Assembly: GCA_028875335.1 (NCBI GenBank)
Contig: JAPPEF010000220.1
Coordinates: forward strand, 1-64,000
Length of the DNA stretch: 64,000 bases
Reading direction: 5' to 3'
DNA from: Gemmatimonadota bacterium
GTDB taxonomy: Bacteria > Latescibacterota > UBA2968 > UBA8231
Both the position numbers and the translations under genes were made by a program. Of this stretch, positions 25,945 through 33,405 are shown in pieces (within the stretch, counting starts at the first letter, position 1; every line of letters starts with the position of its first letter). The notes under the pieces were generated by a model that ran no database searches, was not told where the DNA came from, and saw only the letters and a list, made by a program, of their open reading frames with translations.

Positions 25945-27234
25945 TTGCCGCCGTTTGTTCGCTTAGGGATCGTCGCGGCGCTAGCTGCTGGAGCGCTCTG
26001 GGGCGTCCTCTCCATCCACTGGTACCCGGCCGAAGAGGTGTTGACCATGTGGGTATATGGCTCGCCGCAAGAGGCCGAGCTATACCGCAAGGTCGCCGCT
26101 GAGTATCGCCAGCAGCACCCGGACATTCGCCTGCGCTTAGAGGTAGTACCCGGTCGCAGCGTCGTGCAAAAGCTGCTGACGGGCATGGACGCCGGGCACG
26201 CCCCCGACATCTGCGTATTGCACTGGCGGCAGATGCCCCAAGTAGCTAGCACCGGGCAGCTTTTGCCGCTCGACGACTTGGTGCGGCGCGATCAGGTCGA
26301 CACCGGCGATTACTATCCGGTGGGCCTGCAAGCGTACACCTACCACGGCACCCTCTACGGCATTCCCGTCAAAGGCAGCACCATCACCTGCTTCTACAAC
26401 AAGAACCTCTTCGACCGCTACGGCATCAGCTATCCCACCGACGACTGGACGCTCGACGATCTCCTTGCCAAGGCCAAGGCCCTGACCATCGACGAAGACC
26501 AAGACGGCCTGCCGGACATCTACGGCTGCACCCCGTACGACATCGCCAGCTACGTGTGGAGCATGGGCGGGGACTTCTTGCGATGGGAAAACGGGCGCTA
26601 CGTCTCCAACCTCGACGATCCGCGCGTGGCCCAAGCCGTGCAGTTCTACGTCGATCTCTACTTTAAGCACAAAGTCAGCCCACCCCGGCCCGGCGTGCGC
26701 AGCGACAACGCCATGAGCACCTTCACGTTTGAGGCCGGGCGCATCGCCATCGGCATCATGGGGCCGTGGATGCTGCCGACTTTTCAGCTTTTGGACCGCT
26801 TCGAGTGGGACACAGCGCTCTTTCCCCAGGGACCGGCCGGCCGGCAGACGCGCTACGCCAGCGTCGGTTTTACCATCTGGAAGGGCACGCGCGAGCCAGA
26901 AGTCGCTTGGGATGTGCTCAAGCACATGGTCTCGGCCGAGGCGACGACTAAGATGGCCAAGCTAGGCAGCGACCTCCCACCGCAGCGCTCGGTGGCCCGC
27001 AACACCTACCCACGGGCGTCAACTCCCTATGAGGAGGAAGTCTTCGTGCGCTCGATGGACTACAACGTCCGGCTCTTTCCCCAAGAGCTGTGGTGGGAGG
27101 ACCTCTACCGCCGGATGCTCGACGAACTCGACGCAGCCCTCACCGGCCGCGAGAGCGTGGCCGAAGCCCTCGCCGAAGCCCACCAAGTAACCAACGCCTA
27201 TCTGCAGCGCATCTACGCCGAAGAAACCCCCTGA
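25945..27234 (+). CDS. Sugar ABC transporter, extracellular solute-binding protein
   Basis: 429 residues from TTG 25945, with no strong ribosome site, so it may depend on coupling to the dioxygenase gene 8 nt upstream. It is a family 1 (MalE/UgpB-type) binding protein: LTMWVYGSPQEAELYRKVAAEY at the start, then GHAPDICVLHWRQMP, GIPVKGSTITCFYNKNLFDRYG and TFTFEAGRIAIGIMGPWML. The N-terminus has one hydrophobic segment without a lipobox Cys, so it is either exported with cleavage or stays anchored. The loop TIDEDQDGLPDIYG is typical of oligosaccharide-binding members. It overlaps the first permease gene by 1 nt. Confidence 0.93.
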   Translation: MPPFVRLGIVAALAAGALWGVLSIHWYPAEEVLTMWVYGSPQEAELYRKVAAEYRQQHPDIRLRLEVVPGRSVVQKLLTGMDAGHAPDICVLHWRQMPQVASTGQLLPLDDLVRRDQVDTGDYYPVGLQAYTYHGTLYGIPVKGSTITCFYNKNLFDRYGISYPTDDWTLDDLLAKAKALTIDEDQDGLPDIYGCTPYDIASYVWSMGGDFLRWENGRYVSNLDDPRVAQAVQFYVDLYFKHKVSPPRPGVRSDNAMSTFTFEAGRIAIGIMGPWMLPTFQLLDRFEWDTALFPQGPAGRQTRYASVGFTIWKGTREPEVAWDVLKHMVSAEATTKMAKLGSDLPPQRSVARNTYPRASTPYEEEVFVRSMDYNVRLFPQELWWEDLYRRMLDELDAALTGRESVAEALAEAHQVTNAYLQRIYAEETP

Positions 27235-28178
27235 TGAAGAGTCAAAACAAAGCCGCGTTCTTCTTTCTGCTGCCCAATTTCGTCGGCTTTCTCATCTTCG
27301 CGCTTGGCCCGGTCGTAGTGGCTGCGGGCATGGGTTTCTACCGCTATCAGCTCGCCTCGGGCGCACCCGTCTTCATCGGGCTGGATAATTTTGCGGATCT
27401 AGTGCTCTTCAAAAAGGTCGATGGCGAGTGGGTGGCGCGCGACCCATACTTCTGGAAGTACCTCGGCAACACGCTCTTTTTGATGCTCAACATCCCGCTT
27501 GCCATGGTCGGCTCTCTGCTCTTGGCCGTGCTGTTAAACAAAGAACTGCCCGGCCGCATCTTCTTCCGCACCCTATTCTTTATTCCCCACCTGTGTACGG
27601 GTATCGCCATCTATATGGTCTGGAAAATGCTCCTGACCTACGAGCCCAACGTCGGCATCATCAACGGGCTTTTGTGGCAGATCTTTGGGGTGTTGGGCAT
27701 CGCACCCGAGCGGGCTGCCGCGCTCCTGCCGGGGTGGCTCATCGACGCATCTTGGGCCAAGCCCGCGCTGATCATCATGTTCATCTGGGCCAGCGTCGGA
27801 GGCTACAACATGGTTCTCTACTTGGCCGGCCTGCAAAACATCCCGCTCGAACTCTACGAGGCCGCTGAAATGGATGGAGCTGGCTGGTGGTCCCAGCTCG
27901 TCCATATCACCGTGCCCCAGCTAGCGCCCACGACGTTTTTCATTCTCGTCACCAGTATAATCGGCGGCCTGCAAGGTGGCTTTGAAGCCGCTTATGTAAT
28001 GACAGGGGGCGGCCCCGAGGGATCGACGACCACCATGAGCTACTACATCTACACCCAGGCGTACGAGCAGCTAGAAGTAGGGTACGCAGCGGCGATTTCA
28101 ATGGTGCTCTTCGCGCTGATTTTCGCGGCGACCTTGCTCAACTGGCGCTACGGCGGCAAGCGGCTGGAGGCTGTCTGA
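27234..28178 (+). CDS. Sugar ABC transporter permease, MalF/UgpA type
   Basis: 314 residues from ATG 27234, overlapping the previous stop in TGATG. Six membrane segments are seen, beginning KAAFFFLLPNFVGFLIFALGP. The cytoplasmic EAA loop is present as ELYEAAEMDGAGWWSQLVHITVP, where it contacts the ATPase. A large periplasmic loop between the first segments (ASGAPVFIGLDNFADLVLF) is typical. It pairs with the next gene to form the membrane channel. Confidence 0.95.
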   Translation: MKSQNKAAFFFLLPNFVGFLIFALGPVVVAAGMGFYRYQLASGAPVFIGLDNFADLVLFKKVDGEWVARDPYFWKYLGNTLFLMLNIPLAMVGSLLLAVLLNKELPGRIFFRTLFFIPHLCTGIAIYMVWKMLLTYEPNVGIINGLLWQIFGVLGIAPERAAALLPGWLIDASWAKPALIIMFIWASVGGYNMVLYLAGLQNIPLELYEAAEMDGAGWWSQLVHITVPQLAPTTFFILVTSIIGGLQGGFEAAYVMTGGGPEGSTTTMSYYIYTQAYEQLEVGYAAAISMVLFALIFAATLLNWRYGGKRLEAV

Positions 28179-29080
28179 TGGAGCGCTGGCGTCGGTACCA
28201 ATCAACGGTCCTGATCTATGCGATCTTACTACTCGTGCTCAGCGGCATGGTGGTGCCGCTGGTGTGGACCCTGCTCACCTCCTTCAAGTACAACGTCGAT
28301 GTGACGCTCGGGTGGATTCCGCCGCGCTGGACCACGGACAACTACGCCGGCGTGTTCCACGCCTTCTCCTTCCTCCGCTACTACGCCAATTCGCTGTTCA
28401 TCGCCACCGCCGTCACCGTGGTCCAAGTCGCTACCAGCGCACTAGCGGCGTACGCCTTTGCCCGCTTGCAGTTCCGGGGCCGCGACGTGCTCTTCCTCGG
28501 CTACTTATCGACGATGATGATTCCAGCCGACGTGCTGATGATCCCGCAATTCGTGCTGATGAAGAAAATTCCCGAATGGCTGAACGCGGTGTTAGCAACG
28601 GACTTTTTCAGTGGTTTCCTCTACTTAAAGAGTCACTACATCGGCCATCCGGTGGGGCTGGACAGTTTTTTCGCTTTGATCGCGCCGGGGTGTTTCAGTG
28701 CCTATGGGACGTTCATGCTGCGGCAGTTTTTGCTGGGGATTTCGCGCGAGATCGAGGAGGCGGCGCTCATCGACGGATGCTCGGCGTGGGGCGTGTTTTG
28801 GCACGTGGTGGTGCCGCTGGCCAAACCGGCGCTGGGAGCGTTGGCGATCTTCACCTTCCTCGGGCGATGGCGAGCCTTTCTCTGGCCGCTGATTATGACG
28901 GATTCGGATTCGATGATGGTGCTGCCGGTGGGATTGGCCAAGCTGTCGGACCTGTACGTCAACGACTACGGGCTGATTTGCGCGGGGTCGGTACTGATGC
29001 TCGTGCCGATGATCGCGGTTTTCGTCTTTTTTCAGCGGTGGTTTATCAGCGGGATTCAGCTAGGGGCGGTGAAGGGGTAA
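28178..29080 (+). CDS. Sugar ABC transporter permease, MalG/UgpE type
   Basis: 300 residues, start overlapping the previous stop by 1 nt. Six membrane segments; the EAA loop reads EEAALIDGCSAWGVFWHVVVP. The C-terminus SGIQLGAVKG is the usual MalG-type end. The last 123 bp (28958-29080) occur again at 29819-29941 with five differences, all synonymous. No ATP-binding subunit follows; the operon is cut off by the repeat and the toxin-antitoxin insert, so the ATPase must be supplied from elsewhere, as with MsmX-type shared ATPases. Confidence 0.95.
   Translation: MERWRRYQSTVLIYAILLLVLSGMVVPLVWTLLTSFKYNVDVTLGWIPPRWTTDNYAGVFHAFSFLRYYANSLFIATAVTVVQVATSALAAYAFARLQFRGRDVLFLGYLSTMMIPADVLMIPQFVLMKKIPEWLNAVLATDFFSGFLYLKSHYIGHPVGLDSFFALIAPGCFSAYGTFMLRQFLLGISREIEEAALIDGCSAWGVFWHVVVPLAKPALGALAIFTFLGRWRAFLWPLIMTDSDSMMVLPVGLAKLSDLYVNDYGLICAGSVLMLVPMIAVFVFFQRWFISGIQLGAVKG
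28958..29080 (+). repeat. Direct repeat copy 1: 3' end of the permease gene
   Basis: 123 bp ending with the permease stop codon; 118 of 123 positions match 29819-29941 at a constant offset of 861 bp. Sequence similarity stops abruptly at both edges. Confidence 0.95.
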
Positions 29081-29085
29081 CAGAT

Positions 29086-29304
29086 ATGAATGAATCTTTA
29101 GACCTCCTCGACGTGTCCCAATGGGACTTCTATATTCTCCCAACCGCCGCGTTGGAGCGTGAGGCGAAAGAGCAAAAAACCATTGGGCTTGCGTCGCTGG
29201 AGCGATTGGGCGCACGTAAGGTATCATTTGGACAAATTCACGACACTATCCGAGATTTACTGACGGTCTCTAAAGTTGTAAGCGCAAGTCGGATCGTTAG
29301 CTAG
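29086..29304 (+). CDS. Small hypothetical protein in the insert
   Basis: 72 residues from ATG 29086, 5 nt after the permease stop. It reads as a sensible soluble protein (VSQWDFYILPTAALEREAKEQKTIGL, then RLGARKVSFGQIHDTI) with no membrane segment. I do not recognise the family. It lies between the two copies of the 123-bp repeat, ahead of a toxin-antitoxin pair, and is part of the inserted segment. Base use is visibly less GC-rich than in the permease gene. Confidence 0.55.
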   Translation: MNESLDLLDVSQWDFYILPTAALEREAKEQKTIGLASLERLGARKVSFGQIHDTIRDLLTVSKVVSASRIVS

Positions 29305-29317
29305 GAGTAAAAAACAG

Positions 29318-29542
29318 ATGACCCAACTTCTGCAAAAGGCTTTCGAGAGAGCCGCCAAACTTCCACAAGAGGAACAGGACAAATTTGCGCGCTTCCTCCT
29401 AGCCGAGCTTGAATCGGAGCGGCAATGGACTGAGCTATTTAGCCGTTCCGAATCAGAGGATTTGCTGGAGGAGCTGGCCGATGAGGCCCTAGCAGCGCAC
29501 CGAATAGGACGAACTCAGCCTCTCGATATAGAAGAATTGTAG
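29318..29542 (+). CDS. Probable antitoxin of a RelE/ParE-type pair
   Basis: 74 residues; AGGAG lies 9 nt before the ATG. It is almost entirely helical and acidic (QKAFERAAKLPQEEQDKFARFLLAELESE, then SEDLLEELADEALAAHRIG). Small proteins with this LP-xEQ-FA-LLaELE pattern are common antitoxins next to RelE/ParE toxins. It ends 2 nt before the next gene, which has the toxin fold. Antitoxin role is inferred from pairing. Confidence 0.72.
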   Translation: MTQLLQKAFERAAKLPQEEQDKFARFLLAELESERQWTELFSRSESEDLLEELADEALAAHRIGRTQPLDIEEL

Positions 29543-29544
29543 GC

Positions 29545-29814
29545 GTGCGTTCGTTTACACTGACGAGTTTCTGGGATGCCTATCGTCACCTTCCTGAACA
29601 CGTACAACGGCAAGCACGCGAATCCTATCGGTTTTTCGTATCGGATCCTCGTCATCCTAGCTTGGACTTCAAGCGCGTGAGTCAGCGGCGTCCGGTGTAC
29701 TCGGTACGCGTGAGCATTGACTATCGTGCCCTCGGCGTCCTAGATGAAGGCGATATCGTGTGGTTCTGGATTGGTCCACATCACGAGTACGACCGGCTTC
29801 TCAAGCGAATGTAG
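29545..29814 (+). CDS. RelE/ParE-superfamily toxin
   Basis: 89 residues from GTG 29545. The sequence fits the RelE/ParE fold: helices TSFWDAYRHLPEHVQRQARESYRFF, then the strands FKRVSQRRPVYSVRVSIDYRALGVL and DIVWFWIGPHHEYDRLL. The IGPHHEYDRLL end is typical of a YafQ/RelE-like subgroup. Members are mRNA interferases or gyrase poisons; the target cannot be told here. The stop lies 4 nt before copy 2 of the permease repeat. Confidence 0.8.
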   Translation: MRSFTLTSFWDAYRHLPEHVQRQARESYRFFVSDPRHPSLDFKRVSQRRPVYSVRVSIDYRALGVLDEGDIVWFWIGPHHEYDRLLKRM

Positions 29815-29818
29815 CGAT

Positions 29819-29941
29819 GTCAACGACTACGGGCTGATTTGTGCGGGGTCGGTGTTGATGCTCGTGCCGATGATAGCGGTTTTCGTCTTTTTTCAGCGGT
29901 GGTTTATCAGCGGGATTCAGCTAGGGGCAGTGAAGGGGTAA
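29819..29941 (+). pseudogene. Direct repeat copy 2: detached 3' end of a MalG-type permease gene
   Basis: 123 bp encoding the last 40 residues of the permease (NDYGLICAGSVLMLVPMIAV onward) plus the stop codon, without any start. It differs from 28958-29080 at five positions (TGC/TGT, GTA/GTG, CTG/TTG, ATC/ATA, GCG/GCA), all synonymous. It is not a functional gene. It marks the right edge of an 861-bp duplicated/inserted unit. Confidence 0.93.
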
Positions 29942-29949
29942 AATCGTAC

Positions 29950-29977
29950 TTGCCACTATTAAACAACCCTCTATAAT
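29950..29977 (+). promoter_or_regulatory. Strong sigma70-type promoter of the MNT/HEPN pair
   Basis: TTGCCA (29950-29955), 16-nt spacer, perfect TATAAT (29972-29977). The expected transcription start, about 7 nt on, coincides with the ATG at 29985, so the message would be leaderless; no ribosome site precedes that ATG. Confidence 0.7.
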
Positions 29978-29984
29978 TCCCGTT

Positions 29985-30293
29985 ATGGCCTCAGCTAAAC
30001 ATTTACCCATCAAAATTGATCAAAAAAAAATCGCCGTCTTCTGCCGTACGCATGGGATAGGCCGGCTGAGTCTATTTGGCTCGGTCCTGCGGGATGATTT
30101 TGATCCGGTTCGCAGCGACGTTGACGTGCTAGTAGAGTTTCTACCTGGCCGTACTCCGGGTTGGGAATTTTTTATTTGGCATGAAGAGTTAGAGGCCATC
30201 TTGGGACACAAGGTTGATCTGTTTTCAGGGCTGAATCGGTGGCTAGACCCCCTTGTCCGTCAAGAGATGCTGCCGCTCTATGAGCAAGCATGA
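29985..30293 (+). CDS. mntA: Minimal nucleotidyltransferase (MNT) antitoxin, MntA-type
   Basis: 102 residues. The nucleotidyltransferase signature is clear: SLFGSVLRDDF with Gly32-Ser33, then SDVDVLVEF with the two metal Asp residues 45 and 47, and a third Asp in GHKVDLFS at about 78. In the MNT/HEPN system this protein adds AMP to the toxin next to the HEPN active-site loop and so blocks it. The gene overlaps its partner by 14 nt. It probably has a leaderless message because the promoter at 29950-29977 places the first base at the ATG. Confidence 0.9.
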   Translation: MASAKHLPIKIDQKKIAVFCRTHGIGRLSLFGSVLRDDFDPVRSDVDVLVEFLPGRTPGWEFFIWHEELEAILGHKVDLFSGLNRWLDPLVRQEMLPLYEQA

Positions 30294-30639
30294 CTATCGG
30301 GTTACGCTGCGGCAGATAGAGGAATATGCCGGTCGGGCACAGGAGATTTGTGCGGGCAAAACTCTGGATGAATTGGTGGGCGATTGGCAAGCGACTCTGG
30401 CTCTAGAACGGGCATTGGAAATTCTCGGCGAAGCAGTAAAACGCCTGCCCAACGATCTGCGCAACCGCTATGCCCAAGTGGAATGGCGGGCCATCGCCGG
30501 GATGCGGGATCGGCTCATCCACGGCTATGACGCCATTAAACACGAAATTCTCTGGAATGCTGTGCATGAACAGCTACCGACCCTACAAGCGACGATACAA
30601 CAAATGCTTGACGATTTGGAAAGCAGCGACATGCGCTGA
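30280..30639 (+). CDS. hepT: HEPN (DUF86) ribonuclease toxin, HepT-type
   Basis: 119 residues from ATG 30280, inside the end of the MNT gene; this start fits the family length. The HEPN RX4HXY motif is present as RDRLIHGY, Arg76 to His81. Helical segments LALERALEILGEAVKRLP and AIAGMRDRLIHGYDAIKHEILW are typical of DUF86. The toxin is an RNase that is switched off by AMPylation of the Tyr of this motif by the partner. The active-site residues are intact, so the pair looks functional. Confidence 0.92.
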   Translation: MSKHDYRVTLRQIEEYAGRAQEICAGKTLDELVGDWQATLALERALEILGEAVKRLPNDLRNRYAQVEWRAIAGMRDRLIHGYDAIKHEILWNAVHEQLPTLQATIQQMLDDLESSDMR

Positions 30640-30708
30640 AATTCGATATTCCCACGGAAGCTGCAGCTCGGCCTTTGCCCGGATCTGCTGTCAACAGGAG
30701 ACCGACTC

Positions 30709-32535
30709 ATGACAACGATAAGATTGCCGCAGTCGTTCAAGGACAAAATAGACGAATGGCTGTACGTGATGCGGTGGACGACCAGCAAGTCGCGGGAAGC
30801 CTCTCCTGCCCTATTTGTAGCCCGCGCCGTTTTCTCGGTGGTTCAAGGACTGTTTGTCATCCTGCGCTGCGTTGCCATTTGGTGGGGGGTGGACTGGCTC
30901 ATGGTGGCGCTCGAGGATCCGCAGCAAAGCGAACAGATGCTAACTCGGCTGGCACTGCTAGCCGGAGGGCTGCTGGCGATGGAGGCTGTCGGGCGACAGA
31001 TTGCCTATTGGCTAGGGTCACGAGCGGCATTTCACCTTGAAATGCTTCTAAAGCGCGAATTCATCACCAAATCTTCGGAACTCGACTTGGCGGAGATCGA
31101 AGCCGCGGGCGAACGAAAGCTGCTGGAGAACCGGCACTCACTCGATTACACCGTCTGCGGGGTGATGGATTCGATTTATAGCTTCATTTTCCTCGGCGTC
31201 GAAGCGATGGGGCTAGTGGTTCTCTGTGCCTTGATTGGCTGGCCGATCCTCATGGCCGGGACGGCCCTGTTGGTCGTGAGCCTCGTCCAGTGGCTGACTC
31301 GGCCACAGGAGGATTCACAAGATGAGGAATTTACGCTCAAAGCCAACCTTGAGCATCTGCTCTCGGGCCAGCATCCGGCCAAAGAGATCCGTCTGTTTGG
31401 TCTCATCCCCTATTTCAAAGGCATGGCCGAGGAGGCGGCCGAACGGTTCTACAGTAGGGGATTATTCACCATAGGAAATGCAGCCAGAAATTTGGTTTTC
31501 TACCTGCCTTTCCTAGCAATCGCCCTTTGTTTCGGCTACTGGCTCGTCGAGCAGGTGATGGCAAAAGAAATTTCCCTAGGGCTGGCCTGCATGGCTCTTG
31601 TCGTCGTCTTCATTGCCCATCAGGCCGTATCGGGCATTTCTAGGATGACGTGGGCTTGGGAACGCTCGCTCGAAGGCATCCAAGGCTACCAAGCCTTTCT
31701 CGACATACAGCCGCAAATCAGACCTGAACCGAACCTTCCCGCGGTACCGACCGATCTCGGCGCGGGCATTGTGTTCGAAGACGTCTCTCTGACCTATCCG
31801 ACGAGCGACCAACCCGCAATCGAAGGGGTGTCGCTGACCATTCGGCCCGGCGAGCGCATTGCACTGGTGGGTGAGAACGGCTCTGGCAAAACGACCTTTG
31901 TCAAGCTGCTGACCCGGCTCTACGATCCGACCGCAGGACGAATTCACCTCGGTGGCCGCGATCTGCGTGAATACAACGTAGAAACGTATCGCCAGCGCTT
32001 TGGCGTCATCTTTCAGGACTATATGCGCTATCACGGGACGGTCGCCGAGAACATCGGCTACGCGCAATACGAGCGACTCGACGATTTGGACGGCATCGCG
32101 GCCGCGGCCGAGAAAGCTGGCTTGCGCGAATTCATCGAGACGTTGGACGACGGCTATCAGACCCGCATCGGATCCTGGTTCGATCGCGGCACCGATCTGT
32201 CCGGTGGACAGTGGCAGAAGATCGCCTTAGCGCGCGCCTTCTTCCGCCAATCCGACATTCTCGTTTTGGACGAACCGACCAGCGTCCTCGATGCCCGCGC
32301 CGAATACGACATTTTCCAGCGCTTCCTCGAACTGACCGCCGGCAAGACCACTATCCTCATCTCGCACCGCTTTTCGACCGTCCGCATGGCGGATACGATC
32401 TACGTGTTTCAACAGGGGCACATTGCCGAGCGCGGCAGTCACCGAGAGCTGATGGCCCAAGACGGACTCTACGCCGAACTGTTCAACATGCAGGCCGAAG
32501 GCTTTTTGCTGGATAGTCAACGGGCCGCCGGATAG
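30709..32535 (+). CDS. ABC exporter, fused membrane and ATPase domains
   Basis: 608 residues; AGGAGA precedes the ATG. The N-terminal half has six membrane segments (SVVQGLFVILRCVAIWWGV onward). The ATPase shows Walker A GENGSGKTT at about 387, signature LSGGQ at about 497, Walker B LVLDEPTS at about 518, and the switch SHRFSTVRMADTI. The catalytic Glu is present and all motifs are canonical, so it should work as a homodimer. Such half-transporters export lipids, peptides or drugs; NHLM- and peptide-export-type relatives also exist. No substrate gene lies next to it. It starts 69 bp after the HEPN gene. Confidence 0.9.
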   Translation: MTTIRLPQSFKDKIDEWLYVMRWTTSKSREASPALFVARAVFSVVQGLFVILRCVAIWWGVDWLMVALEDPQQSEQMLTRLALLAGGLLAMEAVGRQIAYWLGSRAAFHLEMLLKREFITKSSELDLAEIEAAGERKLLENRHSLDYTVCGVMDSIYSFIFLGVEAMGLVVLCALIGWPILMAGTALLVVSLVQWLTRPQEDSQDEEFTLKANLEHLLSGQHPAKEIRLFGLIPYFKGMAEEAAERFYSRGLFTIGNAARNLVFYLPFLAIALCFGYWLVEQVMAKEISLGLACMALVVVFIAHQAVSGISRMTWAWERSLEGIQGYQAFLDIQPQIRPEPNLPAVPTDLGAGIVFEDVSLTYPTSDQPAIEGVSLTIRPGERIALVGENGSGKTTFVKLLTRLYDPTAGRIHLGGRDLREYNVETYRQRFGVIFQDYMRYHGTVAENIGYAQYERLDDLDGIAAAAEKAGLREFIETLDDGYQTRIGSWFDRGTDLSGGQWQKIALARAFFRQSDILVLDEPTSVLDARAEYDIFQRFLELTAGKTTILISHRFSTVRMADTIYVFQQGHIAERGSHRELMAQDGLYAELFNMQAEGFLLDSQRAAG

Positions 32536-32565
32536 GAGCAACGAAGCGGCCTTTGTCGCTACTTG

Positions 32566-33366
32566 TTATTGCGCTGGCCTCTGCAAAGCTACTGTGAGCC
32601 AAACTGGTAGTGCGGCCCGAGGATTCTCGTTCCAGTCCAACAGACGCTCATCAGTCCCCGACAGATATGAAGAGTCCTGCCAGTATCTTGAATCCTCGGC
32701 AGGACTCTCTAAAACTTTCCGCAAGATGAATCCCGAGATCGCCACGGGGTTGAGAATGTCCGCCAGTGTCCAGTTGAACTCAAATGTGCCATTCTTCTCA
32801 TTCTCAATGGACCCAGTTGCCCAATAGGGCTTCTCAACCTCAATCGGTCCAATCTGATCTTTCCAAGGCCGCTGGAACGGATGAATATCATAGAAGACGT
32901 AGTGGCCCCCTGGGCGCAGGATGTGCAAGATCTCATTGAAGACCGCTTGCAAATCTGCAATCCAAACGAAGAACCCGTTAGAGGAACAGACTAGGTCGAA
33001 CCCCTCGTCTCCTATAGACTTGAGGTCAGCAGCATCGGCTTGCACAAAGGCCATAGATAACCCTAGCTGCTCCGCTCGTCTAGCGGCCACTTCTAGCTGC
33101 TGCTCAGAGATATCTATCGACGTGACGTTTGCCCCCATTCCAGCAAGGGCAAACGCCGCGTAGTTATCGCCGCTGCCAATGACGCACGCGTCCTTGCCCG
33201 ATATGTTGCCAGCAACCTCGCGAATCAGTTGAAGCGCGCCGCCGGCAAAGCCGAGATTAGGCTCGTTGGGACAACGTTGCCACAATCCGTCCTTGTCGCG
33301 AAGCTCCTCCCACCACTTAGCGGCTTCGTCCCAGTGACGTCGGTTGGAATCGTGCATGTCGTTCAT
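32566..33366 (-). CDS. Class I SAM-dependent methyltransferase
   Basis: 266 residues. Motif I is seen as KDACVIGSGDNYAAFALAG, followed by VTSIDISEQQLEVA, a post-I acidic region (QADAADL), motif II FDLVCSSNGFFVWI and motif III LRPGGHYVFYDIHPF. This is the UbiE/Methyltransf_11 type fold. The acceptor is unknown. The opening residues RRHWDEAAKWWEELRD are common in small-molecule methyltransferases. It faces the exporter tail to tail with a 30-bp gap and has a weak ribosome site. Confidence 0.88.
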   Translation of the reverse strand: MNDMHDSNRRHWDEAAKWWEELRDKDGLWQRCPNEPNLGFAGGALQLIREVAGNISGKDACVIGSGDNYAAFALAGMGANVTSIDISEQQLEVAARRAEQLGLSMAFVQADAADLKSIGDEGFDLVCSSNGFFVWIADLQAVFNEILHILRPGGHYVFYDIHPFQRPWKDQIGPIEVEKPYWATGSIENEKNGTFEFNWTLADILNPVAISGFILRKVLESPAEDSRYWQDSSYLSGTDERLLDWNENPRAALPVWLTVALQRPAQ

Positions 33367-33405
33367 AAATCAGCGCATTCTTCTTGGAAGCGGTTTCACA
33401 ACTGT

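Noticed and set aside
29744..29941. Frame running from the toxin gene into the copied permease end
   Set aside because: It starts inside the RelE-type gene in another frame and joins the copied permease end only by chance. It is not a fused protein.
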